From Tubiluchus corallicola (lineage: Eukaryota > Priapulida > Priapulimorpha > Priapulimorphida > Tubiluchidae): a DNA stretch of 46,207 nucleotides. Position numbers and translations under genes: made by a program. Positions within the stretch are counted from its first letter, which is position 1, and every line of letters begins with the position of its first letter. Shown in pieces: positions 21,725 to 30,639 of the stretch. Location of the stretch: assembly GCA_030141605.1 (NCBI GenBank), contig JAQGDQ010000695.1, forward strand, positions 65,001 to 111,207. The letters run 5' to 3'. A model generated the notes under the pieces. It did not search any database and was not told the DNA's origin. It saw only the letters and a program-made list of their open reading frames with translations.

Positions 21725-24312
21725 ATAGTAGTAGTAGCAGGAGTAGTAATAATAATAATAATTTATTAGCCTGAATTTCATAAAATGCTCAAGGACTTGA
21801 GAAAGTTTGAAAAAACTACATCATGACTGGGCTGAACAACTATGAAGTTCAATAAAAGTAAAAATATACTTAAATAATACACATAATACACATGATACAC
21901 ATGATACAAAACTACAGATAAAATTTAAAACATGATGGAAATCCAATATAAATTAATTTCATTATGTAATTACAGGTTAAAACTTTTTCAAACAAAAACG
22001 TTTCGTGTCACAGTGATTATTTCAACGCAGACAGCCAGTGAGATTCTTGCATATAAACTGACCCTTGGCTTCCTTACCTCTGACTTTGCTCCTTGACCAG
22101 TAGCAACCACTGTTGCATCGAGCACTTTTCCTACCGACTTTTCCGGTAACAAAACCCCTCCCTTTGATTTCAGTTCTGGAGCAAATTTTTCTACTAATAC
22201 TCGGTCAAACAAAGGTACAAATTTCTTGAACGCACGTGCCTGTAACGGAACAAAATGTAACGGAACAAAATGCAACAACTTTTGAAATGCTTCTACTAGT
22301 AATGATTTAAAAAAATGTCTGACGTAATGAGAATTAATATGATAAGCTGTAGCCTCGTTATCTCGCCACTGTCCGTCTAGGGCAAATTTTTGGCGAGAGG
22401 CGAGTATGGCGAGATAACTCATAATTGTCTCAAAAATGCCTAAGTACTGGCCGCTCCTATGCAAAAGTATATAAAAACTGTCTGCAATTGACTCAAGTAA
22501 CTCCGTACAATTGATTCTATATTTTTATACATAGAGATATACACGTGGTTACACTGATGCACGTGATGTAAACAAAGTGACGGCCTGCCAACTAGCGGTC
22601 AGTTTGTGAAATAATGTACTGGGTCCGTAAAAATTTTCTCAACGAATTTACACGATTTACAAAAATGGCATTACTGGTCTTCCAAAAACTCAGAATTCCG
22701 CGTATCCACGCAAAATTCTCATCCCTGCATAGGATGAGGAAAGACCATAAATCAGTAGTCACTCAACCCTTATAATTTAATATTGTAATAGCAGAAAATT
22801 GTAATACACGCTATTGTAATTTGTCTCCAACATTTATTCACTGCAGAAAAAAGGGCAAGAGGAGGGCTAAACAATTTTTTAAACAATTACGCCCAAGTGA
22901 CATATAACTTCAGCGAATCGAATCAAATTAACGCAGACTCCGATTTTTATTTGGCTTCAAAGTGTTCTGGCAGAGCTTTGTGACATCACTAATAGATAAT
23001 ACTTAACAAATTTAGGTGGGACACGTATCGCACCACAGCATGACGAGAGACACCGATGACAATCGCAAGTATACTGTCATACGCGATGATGAGATGACTG
23101 CAGTATGTTAAATTTATACTTGACTGCAGTATGTTGATTTATACTATCGAATGATTTACTGACATTAGCCTGCAGATGGCGTTGAATGCGCTACTTTCAC
23201 TAATCACCTGAGTATGAATACAGCTCAAGCGTTTGCATCATAGTTTCTATTATTTTTAACCCTTTCAGTCCCAAATTTTCTTTTAATAAGAAAATTTTTT
23301 TTGGCTAGGTACTTTTGTTCAGTATGTCCATCTTGTTTACACATAAAATTTTTTTCTACCTGTGCCCGCATGCTAAATATAGCCTGTATAACACGGGATA
23401 CATTGCGATTCAATGGACGCAAGAAATGTGCTTCATTTTGCAACTGCTGATAACTTTTTAAAGTATTTAGGACATTTAGTATGCACGCTATGCTGATCTG
23501 TACAAAGTCATCTCCAAAGTACTGTACCTTGTGAAGTTTTTTATGCCATGTAGATTTTCTAGTTTGCCATTTTATCACCATTTTAGTCTATTGTTGTTGG
23601 CTTAAATCAAAATAACTATTTACAGATCAAATAACTGTCAGATTTAAAATTTTATTAATTTTAAAAGCAGAAAATATTCTCGTATCCCACGCGATACAAC
23701 GGGTTAAATTAGGGTTTAGGTGCATGCATTAAGTGTACTGTGAGATCAGCTCTCATGACTTATAACACAGCATAGGATGCTAATCACTTTAATACTTTTA
23801 ATAATTTGTACCATGTACATATATATGTTTTTCCAGTTTTTTAACAGCACCTGTGTATCAATTATTAACAACAAAAATCTTCAACCGATGGCCATTGCCT
23901 CCAGGCGTAAATATACAGACTTTAGTCTTTACAGCACTATTCAAAATTAAACTATACAATTGAATTCAACTACGAACCCACGTTGTCTAATTCACTAGAG
24001 CTGTGGCGCATATTAATACTGTAGGGCTAATCGTACTAAGGGGGGTCACTTCGTTAATATTAACACTAATAAAAGTCACTATTATTAACAACCCTTTCAC
24101 GAACCTGATTTAATGGAGTACACATTTATGCGCTTACCATTGTAAATAATTAAGAAAATTAAATCAGCAAAGCAGTATCGTAAACCCTAGGCATGTATTA
24201 AAATTAATTTCACCAAAACTTTCAATTCCAATTGAAACTGAACGTTCTTCAATCTTCTAGCAAATTCTCCGTTAAACCTAGACAACCACGTGCAAAATTG
24301 ACTTACGCGCAT
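19681..24312 (-). CDS. HSPE1: 10-kDa heat shock protein, mitochondrial co-chaperonin Cpn10 (complete, 4 exons)
   Basis: The heptameric lid of the mitochondrial HSP60 chaperonin, which closes the folding chamber in the matrix. Minus-strand exons in order: 24312-24307, 22239-22078, 21086-20997, 19731-19681. Every junction is phase 0 with GT-AG. Total 102 aa, the same length as human HSP10. The N-terminal part FKKFVPLFDRVLVEKF fits the chaperonins-cpn10 signature, with the spacing to GGVLL. The mobile loop that contacts HSP60 (around ELKSKGGVLLPEKSVGKV) is intact. Then come VGDRVILPEFGGTKIEIDEK and YFLYRDGDILGK. The C-terminus is WEQ rather than the vertebrate YVD. As is usual for HSP10 there is no long cleaved presequence; the N-terminus is MRARAFKKF. 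Divergent with HSPD1 and convergent with CS. Confidence 0.95.
19751..20048. repeat. 35-bp minisatellite touching the HSPE1 intron 3 acceptor region
   Basis: About 8.5 units of CGTTATAAAATAATACGCTC plus ATACGTGTACAAGGT, with G/T and C/T variants. On the HSPE1 sense strand most units contain TTATAAC, a plausible branch-point motif. The unit nearest the acceptor places it about 24 nt from the AG. Confidence 0.95.
20074..20503. mobile_element. piggyBac-like MITE, copy 1
   Basis: Flanked by TTAA (20070-20073 and 20504-20507). The left end CCCTTTCAGTCCCAAAT matches copy 2 at 23260. The body is shared with copy 2, but the right-hand terminus is degraded (CTGCA instead of GGG). In HSPE1 intron 3. 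No transposase. Confidence 0.75.
20636..20930. repeat. Dispersed repeat family K, copy 1
   Basis: Similar to 30055-30750: CACAAACTGTTACGTAAACG, TTTTTGACATCTAGGAGAAA and GAAACTTAATAAATT are shared in order. Here the central spacer is a few unordered bases; in copy 2 it is an ATT microsatellite of more than 400 bp. Confidence 0.75.
20997..21086 (-). CDS. HSPE1: HSPE1 exon 3
   Basis: Thirty codons, KGDFIPTSVSVGDRVILPEF then GGTKIEIDEK. The minus-strand acceptor is CTGTTTCAG and the donor AAG|GTTTGT. Short and open on both sides, but an unmistakable Cpn10 block. Confidence 0.95.
21239..21765. repeat. GTA/GTG trinucleotide array, HSPE1 intron 2
   Basis: About 525 bp of GTA with GTG, GCA and AAT variants. 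A higher-order unit (GCAGTGGTGGTGGTGGTGGT, then GTA runs and AGCAAAAGTGG) recurs at about 21510-21550 and 21641-21685. All overlapping open frames (poly-Ser, poly-Val, poly-Tyr, poly-Leu) are artefacts. Confidence 0.97.
22078..22239 (-). CDS. HSPE1: HSPE1 exon 2
   Basis: Fifty-four codons from ARAFKKFVPLFDRVLVEKF through the mobile loop to GQGAKSE. The acceptor is CGTTACAG and the donor GAG|GTAAGG on the minus strand. An open frame extends upstream into the intron but has no homology there. Confidence 0.96.
22423..22727. mobile_element. Family D MITE, partial copy in HSPE1 intron 1
   Basis: Reverse-complement of 5186-5490. Ends with the intact TIR ATTCTCATCCCTG. The other half is absent. Confidence 0.78.
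23260..23703. mobile_element. piggyBac-like MITE, copy 2
   Basis: 444 bp, beginning CCCTTTCAGTCCC and ending ACAACGGG, with TTAA on both sides (23256-23259 and 23704-23707). TTAA duplication and CCC...GGG ends are diagnostic of piggyBac. The body matches copy 1 at 20074. In HSPE1 intron 1. The minus-strand 118-aa open frame is not a gene. Confidence 0.85.
24307..24312 (-). CDS. HSPE1: HSPE1 exon 1 coding part (two codons)
   Basis: On the minus strand ATGCGC is followed at once by the perfect donor GTAAGT. Phase 0 matches exon 2 and yields MRARAFKKF, the same spacing from Met to FKKF as human MAGQAFRKF. The short coding part is known for this gene in animals. Supported only by splice signal, phase and length, so less certain than the other exons. 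Confidence 0.7.
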
Positions 24313-24356
24313 GCCTAAAGGGCAAAAGCCCTGAAAGTGTATGATCCAGTATCATA

Positions 24357-24366
24357 AGAACCTTCA
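24357..24366. promoter_or_regulatory. Candidate heat-shock element near HSPE1 start
   Basis: AGAACCTTCA fits two inverted nGAAn pentamers (nGAAnnTTCn). It lies about 45 bp upstream of the HSPE1 ATG on the minus strand, where a shared heat-shock promoter would be expected. The third pentamer is degenerate, so the match is weak and could be chance. Confidence 0.35.
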
Positions 24367-24999
24367 ACGTTGCATTTGCACGACTCATCGCGATTCTGTG
24401 GATACAGTCGATCAACTTTACCACCACCAGTGGCGAGCAAATAGACATCAATAAAAAGATGCGAGGTTAACGACACCGAGATCAACTACCGGTATTTACA
24501 CCAAATATCTTACCTCTTTTTTATAAAATTACTAAAAAACCTGTATATCTAAATGTTTGTCTTATCAGTATATTGAGAATTACATTATTTAATATTATTG
24601 TCCAAGTCAGTAGATTTGTTCTTAATCAATAAGCCTAGAAATAATGAAATTGAATTCAAATCAAAATGTATTCAACTCCTGTTGTTGATTAATAGCATTA
24701 TTAAGCCAAAGTGTTTTTATCATTTCGTAACAATTTTGACCTGTATTTCACAAAAAATCTAAATGCAATTTTTAGTTTAATCAAGATTGACCTTATTTTA
24801 TTGCCCGCTAATTAAACTACATGTACATTCTTTTTTCTGGATTATATAGCAAATGTCATAATTTTAAATTTACTAATGTTTCCTAAATTAAACTGATAAC
24901 ATTAATGCCCACAAGTGTCTAAAAATCATTTTATCCATATTCAGTAAAGGATAGCAGACTAGGTGACTTTATTGTCTTTTCACATCCTTTCTCTAGTTC

Positions 25000-25110
25000 T
25001 AGATCTATCTATACATTTTCACCATTCTTCAAAACTTGTTAGAGATTCTTTTATTAATCATGTTTCATTGTACCATCATAAGAGATAAATAAATTAAAAT
25101 TGAAATTGTC
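25000..25110 (+). mobile_element. Possible LINE 3' tail remnant
   Basis: The segment ending AAGAGATAAATAAATTAAAA resembles the 3' ends of CR1/L2-type LINEs seen elsewhere in the window (GAAATAAA plus simple tail). No coding sequence. Tentative. Confidence 0.3.
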
Positions 25111-25477
25111 TTTTCTGTTCGGTTATCCTTGATTATGTGTTTAGTTTCAACAGGTCATTCATAAACACCCTAATCATTTGTAATTGGTATGTGCTCCATT
25201 CACTTATATCTTGTTATAATATATGTACTGATAGACCCAATTTGTTATAATATGCAGCTTTCCATTCAGAACTTAGAATTCATTGCTAGATTTACCATAA
25301 GCACACAATTATAATTTACACAGAAGCATTTAATTAACACAAATTTTAACACATTAGCTTATAATTTTTATTGAGACTACTGGTATGCCTCTGGACCGCG
25401 CACCAGGAAGAAAATCTTGGGCTGGTGCTGTCTGGATTAATGGTAAATTTTAAAGTTTGAAATTTGAGAAACAAACA

Positions 25478-25530
25478 AACACACACACACGCACGCACAC
25501 ACACACATACGCACACACACATATATTTGC
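25478..25530. repeat. CA-type microsatellite
   Basis: About 50 bp of CA repeats interrupted by CG and TA (ACACACACGCACGCACACAC). The cysteine-valine open frame on the minus strand comes from it. Confidence 0.9.
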
Positions 25531-26538
25531 AGTATATTTGGAATAGCACCAGATTGCCTATTTGTGCTTGATTGCCTTTGTGAGATTGATCTCCTGCTGG
25601 TGCGTGTAACGCAGTAAACTAAGCCAAACTATCTTTGTTGTTCTGTTTCCGTTCGTCATCGCTGTTTTTGTTGCTGCTAATGGGTATTTTGCAGCGTGAA
25701 ATTCAGAAGCCATTGTGATAACTGACGACAGACGTGTGTAAGAACGGAGTCGTGAAGAATTCTCCCTCTTGCTTCGGATGTCTGTATGAAATACAGATTT
25801 GGGGCCTTCTTAAAGCACGTGTTCCTGCCATGCTCTTTCTGTGCTCAATGCCGAAAATTCTAGAAAAGTAGTTGCTTATGCAATCTTCATTTTTAAGTTG
25901 TTTTGGTTTTCTTGACTTTTGAAATTCGGTATGTTTATTATAGTTTAATTCTCAAAAAATTACAATGATGTGTGAACATTGGTTAAGCGATTTGCGAAAA
26001 TGCGTCAAGAAAAATTTTTGGTGATCTAGTGCATTTCATCGGTTTAGTTTAGACTTGAGCAGTAAAGTATTGAAGAATTGCGATTTGACGTCCTTGGGAG
26101 TACCCTTAGTTGTACTTGACAATTAGTTTTGTCATTTTTTGATCACAGTTTACTAACAGTTAGGCAGTATACTTTTATAGCTAGACAGTTCGGATAAATA
26201 GAAGCATCCATTGTCTAGAACTAAGTTGACCATCTCATGAAAGTGATTTTCTGTGACACCCTCTAGCCAGTTTGGGAGGGGGGAGATGAGTCATTCAAAG
26301 TTTGCAGAGTAGTAAGTCAGAAACTTACAAAATTTCAATATTTTGTAGTCCAAATACAATGCAAAAAACTGAACAATTATAATTTAAGAGTTTGCATTAT
26401 TGATACTGAATGTATATGTTAGTTTCTAGTGCCAGTTTTCAGTGATTTTTTGGGTTTTGAGAATGTAGGACCTGGCTATTTACATGTTATCGCGTGTGTA
26501 ATAAAGTCATTCTGAATCATTAACGCAGTTGTTGGGAG

Positions 26539-27266
26539 CCGAGTAACCCACTAGCCGAAGTAGGACAATTGGCGTACGTGGGCTAGCCAATGTAGGATGC
26601 GTTGTACATGGGCTGCCCACATAGGACACTAGAGACAGGTCGCGGAATTGAGTTGTTAAGCGTACTGGCACCGTCCGTCGTCCTCGTTTATGGAATAATA
26701 ATAACTAAAAACATCAATATACGTTGAATAATTTATTATACATCTGATAAAATAAATGAATTTTATTCTGAGCTAGCATAATTTTGCCAATATTAATGTT
26801 CTTTGATGTGAAAAAGCGCACTTAGCCGATTCCAACATTTGTTTAAGGTAAATCGTTTTTTATTTTGTCTTGCTTCACAGACAGGTGATCCTTTTCACTC
26901 CCTCTTGGACAAATAATTTATTTATAGTAAGTAAACGAGTTTGCGAGTTACATGCCCTACGTAGTTTCTCTCTTTTAAGCATTAGATACTTAGTTTAATT
27001 ATATGATGATAATTGTTAATGGACCTAATAATAATGATGATATTGTTGTAAAAAATACATTTGTAAATTGTCAAGGACTATCCATCATTATTATAAAGTT
27101 ACTTTTTTCTAAAACAAATTTAGTTTCATGTTTTATTATGTCATAAATCTCGATTCTCGACAGAAATCGCTAGCGCCCTAGTTGGGCTGCCCATGACACT
27201 GCTTTTACGCAAATAAGCACACGTGTTTTACAGGAAGTGTCCTACTTCGGCTAGTGGGTTACTCGG
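26539..27266. mobile_element. 728-bp transposon-like element with perfect 29-bp TIRs
   Basis: The left end starts CCGAGTAACCCACTAGCCGA (26539-26567). The right end (27238-27266) is its exact reverse complement over 29 bp. Weaker similarity extends a few bases outward (GGGAG versus GGGCA). No clear target duplication and no transposase, so the superfamily is unassigned. Lies in the HSPE1-HSPD1 spacer. Confidence 0.8.
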
Positions 27267-27392
27267 TGCCCTACAGCAGTTTTAACTAAGATGAAGTCTT
27301 GCGAAACTTGATGTACACTCATATCTCAGTCTGCCAGACCTGTTTTTACTGATATCGGAAAATTTATACAAAATCAGGACTATTAAAGGTCC

Positions 27393-27540
27393 CGCATTAT
27401 ACGGACACAGTCCATTATTTTGCTAGTTGGCGGGCTGTCACTTTGTTTGTACATCATTACGTCAGTGTAACCAAGCAGCATGTGACGACACGTGTAGCTT
27501 GTATGTCAGGAGCGGACCGTACTAGACATTTTTGAGACAA
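27393..27540. mobile_element. Diverged fragment of family D element
   Basis: Shares CTAGTTGGCGGGCTGTCACT, TTTGTACATCATTACGTCAGTG and TTTTTGAGACAATTA blocks with the other family D copies. Confidence 0.55.
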
Positions 27541-27775
27541 TTAAAAAAAATTTTCTGCATTACCGGGAGTCTAATACACGACACCTACTGTATCAGCTTA
27601 GCATTGGTAAATACGGACAATCAGCAAATTTGGACAGATGTCGTCCCGCTTTTGTGCTGTAAACTGAAATATGAGTGTACTGCTGCTCTTGTTACTAGCC
27701 TGCTACCTGGACCTTTTAAACGTATTAAAAGAGTGCTGCATATTGCCGACGAATCCAAACGAGCTAAACATTAAA

Positions 27776-27944
27776 AATCCCAGCTCTTTGTCAGGAAGAG
27801 CCATCTACTGGATTTAAAAATAACTTCAATGTGCTCTTTTAAATATTAACACTTAGAAAGTGTGGTTGCTATAGATTTTATGAGAGCACATTGAAGTTAT
27901 TTTTAAATCCAGTAGATGGCTCTTCTTGACTAAGAGCTGGGATT
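27776..27944. repeat. Long hairpin (about 62-bp arms, 44-nt loop)
   Basis: Arm 27776-27838 (with CCATCTACTGGATTTAAAAA and TAACTTCAATGTGCTCTT) is the near-exact reverse complement of 27883-27944. The loop and right arm resemble part of family I at 44165-44260, so this may be a palindromic member of that repeat. Confidence 0.85.
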
Positions 27945-28028
27945 CTAAGTCTTAACAGACTGTATACAGTTTTGCATCATACATTAAGTATGTTGCACCA
28001 TAATAGTGGTTGTTTCTTCTCCTCTTTT

Positions 28029-28300
28029 CCTTCTTCCTATCCCTAATCTTACTATTTTTCCATTCCATCAAATCTTCTGACCCTGGCCATTGTTTCATTC
28101 ATTCATCCTACCCTCCCTGCCTTCTTCCTATCCCTAATCTTACTATTTTTTCCATTCTATCATTTCTTCTCACCCTAACCATTCTTTCATTCACTCATTC
28201 TCCCCTCCCTTCCTTCTTGCCATCCCTAATCTTACTATTTTTTCCTTTCCATCGTGTCTACTAACCCTAATCATTCTTTCATTCACTCATTTGTGCCACC
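28029..28300. repeat. 91-bp pyrimidine-rich minisatellite
   Basis: Three units of about 91 bp, each beginning CCTTCTTCCTATCCCTAATC and containing CTTACTATTTTTTCCATTC. The 84-aa open frame (28010-28264) is a translation of this repeat. Confidence 0.9.
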
Positions 28301-28462
28301 CTAACAAGCCAAGCTTTCAAGGTGTCATACAGCAACTCTTTTATTTGGTTAATTTGACTTCATCAACGTTTTTTTTACCTATACTGTTTCTTTTTTTCTC
28401 AATAATATTGTATGTTAATGTATTGTATATGTATTGCTTGAGTGAAATAAATTGATTGATTT
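28300..28462 (+). mobile_element. LINE 3' end (CR1/L2-type tail)
   Basis: AT-rich 3' UTR-like sequence ending GAGTGAAATAAATTGATTGATTT. The GAAATAAATTGATTGATT tail is typical of CR1/L2-group non-LTR retrotransposons. No coding part remains. Confidence 0.55.
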
Positions 28463-28861
28463 AATGTTTAATGTATGGATGTGCAACATGATGAGTATTA
28501 TATTGTTAACTATCACAATTCATCATGGAGTTTTTTAATTTGTGTTACTTGAAAATCATCACAGACCAGCTCCAGTGTAGCTTGCATGTGGCTACCCTGT
28601 CGTTTCTAATCTGTGTAAAGCGAATGACAAGTCGCTATGCCGCATCTGCATTCCTTGTGCTGTGGTACAAGACTCGTCAACAATATTAAGTTCAAGCTTA
28701 ATCATTAATATTACTGTCTTCGTTTCAATTGTCATTAAACTAACTTTGGTTAATAAGGAAAATTTTAGTGTGGTAGTTCACTCTTGTTGCAGAAAACGCG
28801 TGTATTGACAGCTTTTTCTTTTAACTGAACTCTTAAGGCAGCGGTTGCTGAGTGTTTTATA

Positions 28862-29010
28862 GCAGCGTGACAAAAAAAAACAATGGCTGACTTTAACGAC
28901 GATTTTCTCAAGGTCATGTTTTTCATTGCATGACCTGCACCTCAACTTCAATGTGGATTATCTCAGCTTAAAAATAACAGAGTGATAAACTTGGTATCAA
29001 AATGATCCTC
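28862..29010 (-). repeat. Dispersed repeat family I, copy 4 (reverse)
   Basis: Reverse complement of the GAGATAATCCAC / GAAGTTGAGGTGCAGG / AAAGTCAGCCATTGTTTTTT part of the family. Confidence 0.7.
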
Positions 29011-29507
29011 ATGTAGTGAAGTGGAACGGAAGTGGTGCTGACTAGTTTTTTTTTGCTGGATTACTGCTGCGTTTACCTGTCTGAAGGCAGATTTCTTTTA
29101 TTTTAGAATTCTGCCTTCCCAAATTTCTATAATAGACGTGACGGGCGTATGATGATTATGATGAGGATGATGATTATGATGATGATGATGATGAAACATT
29201 GAACAAAAATGATGAACTGCATGACAGTTAGTTGTAAGTCTTGAAAATATGTTTATTTCCTGGACATTTTTGGCTTCCTGTCGACGTGATACTTTGCTTC
29301 CTGACATGTCCAGGAAAATCTGAACAGGTGGTTCCCTCACCTCTTAACGAACCACAAAGTAGCGAGGGAACATTGTATGACAATATTACAGTATCTAAAA
29401 ATTGGGGAAGATTATAGGTCTCGTTGATAGTCGAGATTTTTAATTTTTGACTGATAAAAATGTTTTTTTTACCATATTTAGGGTAACTACATTGTGAATA
29501 ATTAGCC

Positions 29508-29675
29508 ATGTATAGATTACCAAGCGTCTTGCGGTCGAGTTTAGCCCGGCGAGTAGCTCCGACTTTATCAAGATCGTATGCAAAAGATCTCAAATTTGGT
29601 GCTGATGCTAGAGCATTAATGTTGCAAGGAGTGGACATGTTAGCCGATGCCGTTGCCGTTACCATGGGCCCGAAG
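29508..29675 (+). CDS. HSPD1: HSPD1 coding exon 1 (start, presequence)
   Basis: Fifty-six codons from [11 protein letters not shown] to AVTMGPK, with donor AAG|GTACTA. Residues 1-25 are Arg-rich and lack acidic residues, and the AKDLKFG mature N-terminus follows Ser-Tyr. Confidence 0.96.
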
Positions 29676-30308
29676 GTACTATGTTTTAGTCGTTTTGCTT
29701 AAGACGGTTAACCGTTTAAACGTTTAGCCGATTGCTGATTTGTGCAGCCGTTTAGAAAATCACTAACCGTTCGGCCGTTACTTAGCCAAGATTTCTACGT
29801 ATCCGTATTAATGAAACCTTGTATCTTTTCTGAGATGGCGTACGCAGTTAGCAATGTCCAGCTTACGTAAAATTCTACTATTTACAACATTGTTTCAATT
29901 AATCTGATTGCCTAAGAAGCATCTAAATGGTAAATTGCAAAAAGTTTTTCACTCACGTATGTTACGAGGATGCTCCCACGTTGGACATTCCCTCTGGCGC
30001 ATGCTAGATTTGAACCGCACCACTTACTCTTGTAAGGAATGAACGAACTATTAATTTATTGATTTCACAGTGGTCAGCACAGAAGATATGCCGCATTGCC
30101 AGGTAAAAGCATGTCACAAACTGTTATGTAAACGAAATTTTTACTTTATTTGAACTGATTTAGTAAAGATTTTTCAGTGGTTTTTGACATCTAGGAGAAA
30201 GGAAACAGTAAATTAGATTGTTATTATTATTATTATTATTATTATCATTGTTATTATTACTATTATTATTATTATTATTGTTATTATTGCTATTATTATT
30301 ATTATTGC

Positions 30309-30339
<31 letters not shown>

Positions 30340-30368
30340 GCTATTATTATTATTATTATTATTATTGC

Positions 30369-30414
<46 letters not shown>

Positions 30415-30518
30415 GCTATTATTATTATTATTATTATTATTGCTACTATTATTATTATTATTATTGTTATTATTACTATTATTATTATTATTGCTATTAT
30501 TATTATTATTATTATTGC

Positions 30519-30549
<31 letters not shown>

Positions 30550-30551
30550 GC

Positions 30552-30595
<44 letters not shown>

Positions 30596-30596
30596 C

Positions 30597-30639
<43 letters not shown>

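Larger units (their letters stand above)
24313..29507. promoter_or_regulatory. HSPE1-HSPD1 head-to-head intergenic region
   Basis: 5.2 kb separates the two start codons. In other animals this pair shares a compact bidirectional promoter and HSPD1 has a non-coding first exon. Here I could not fix either transcription start. A probable acceptor before the HSPD1 ATG is the ACCATATTTAG after a T-run, ending at 29481, so an upstream non-coding exon is likely. The interior holds repeats (listed separately) and otherwise featureless AT-rich DNA, notably 24500-25470. Confidence 0.6.

Noticed and set aside
24236-24250. GAACGTTC heat-shock-element-like site
   Set aside because: Just one pair of pentamers, located inside HSPE1 intron 1 downstream of exon 1. 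Kept out of the annotation in favour of the upstream candidate at 24357.
25690-25740. Possible non-coding first exon of HSPD1 with donor-like GTGTAAGA at about 25736
   Set aside because: The donor is weak and no transcription evidence can be read from sequence alone, so the HSPD1 5' exon is left unresolved.
27532-27774. 80-aa open frame with non-repetitive composition
   Set aside because: I recognise no family, it overlaps a transposon fragment and abuts a hairpin, and there are no convincing splice or promoter signals.
29326-29376. Possible third pogo/Tigger-like family C element
   Set aside because: Only a single TIR-like end (GTAGCGAGGGAACATTGTA) is present with no partner, so no element could be delimited.
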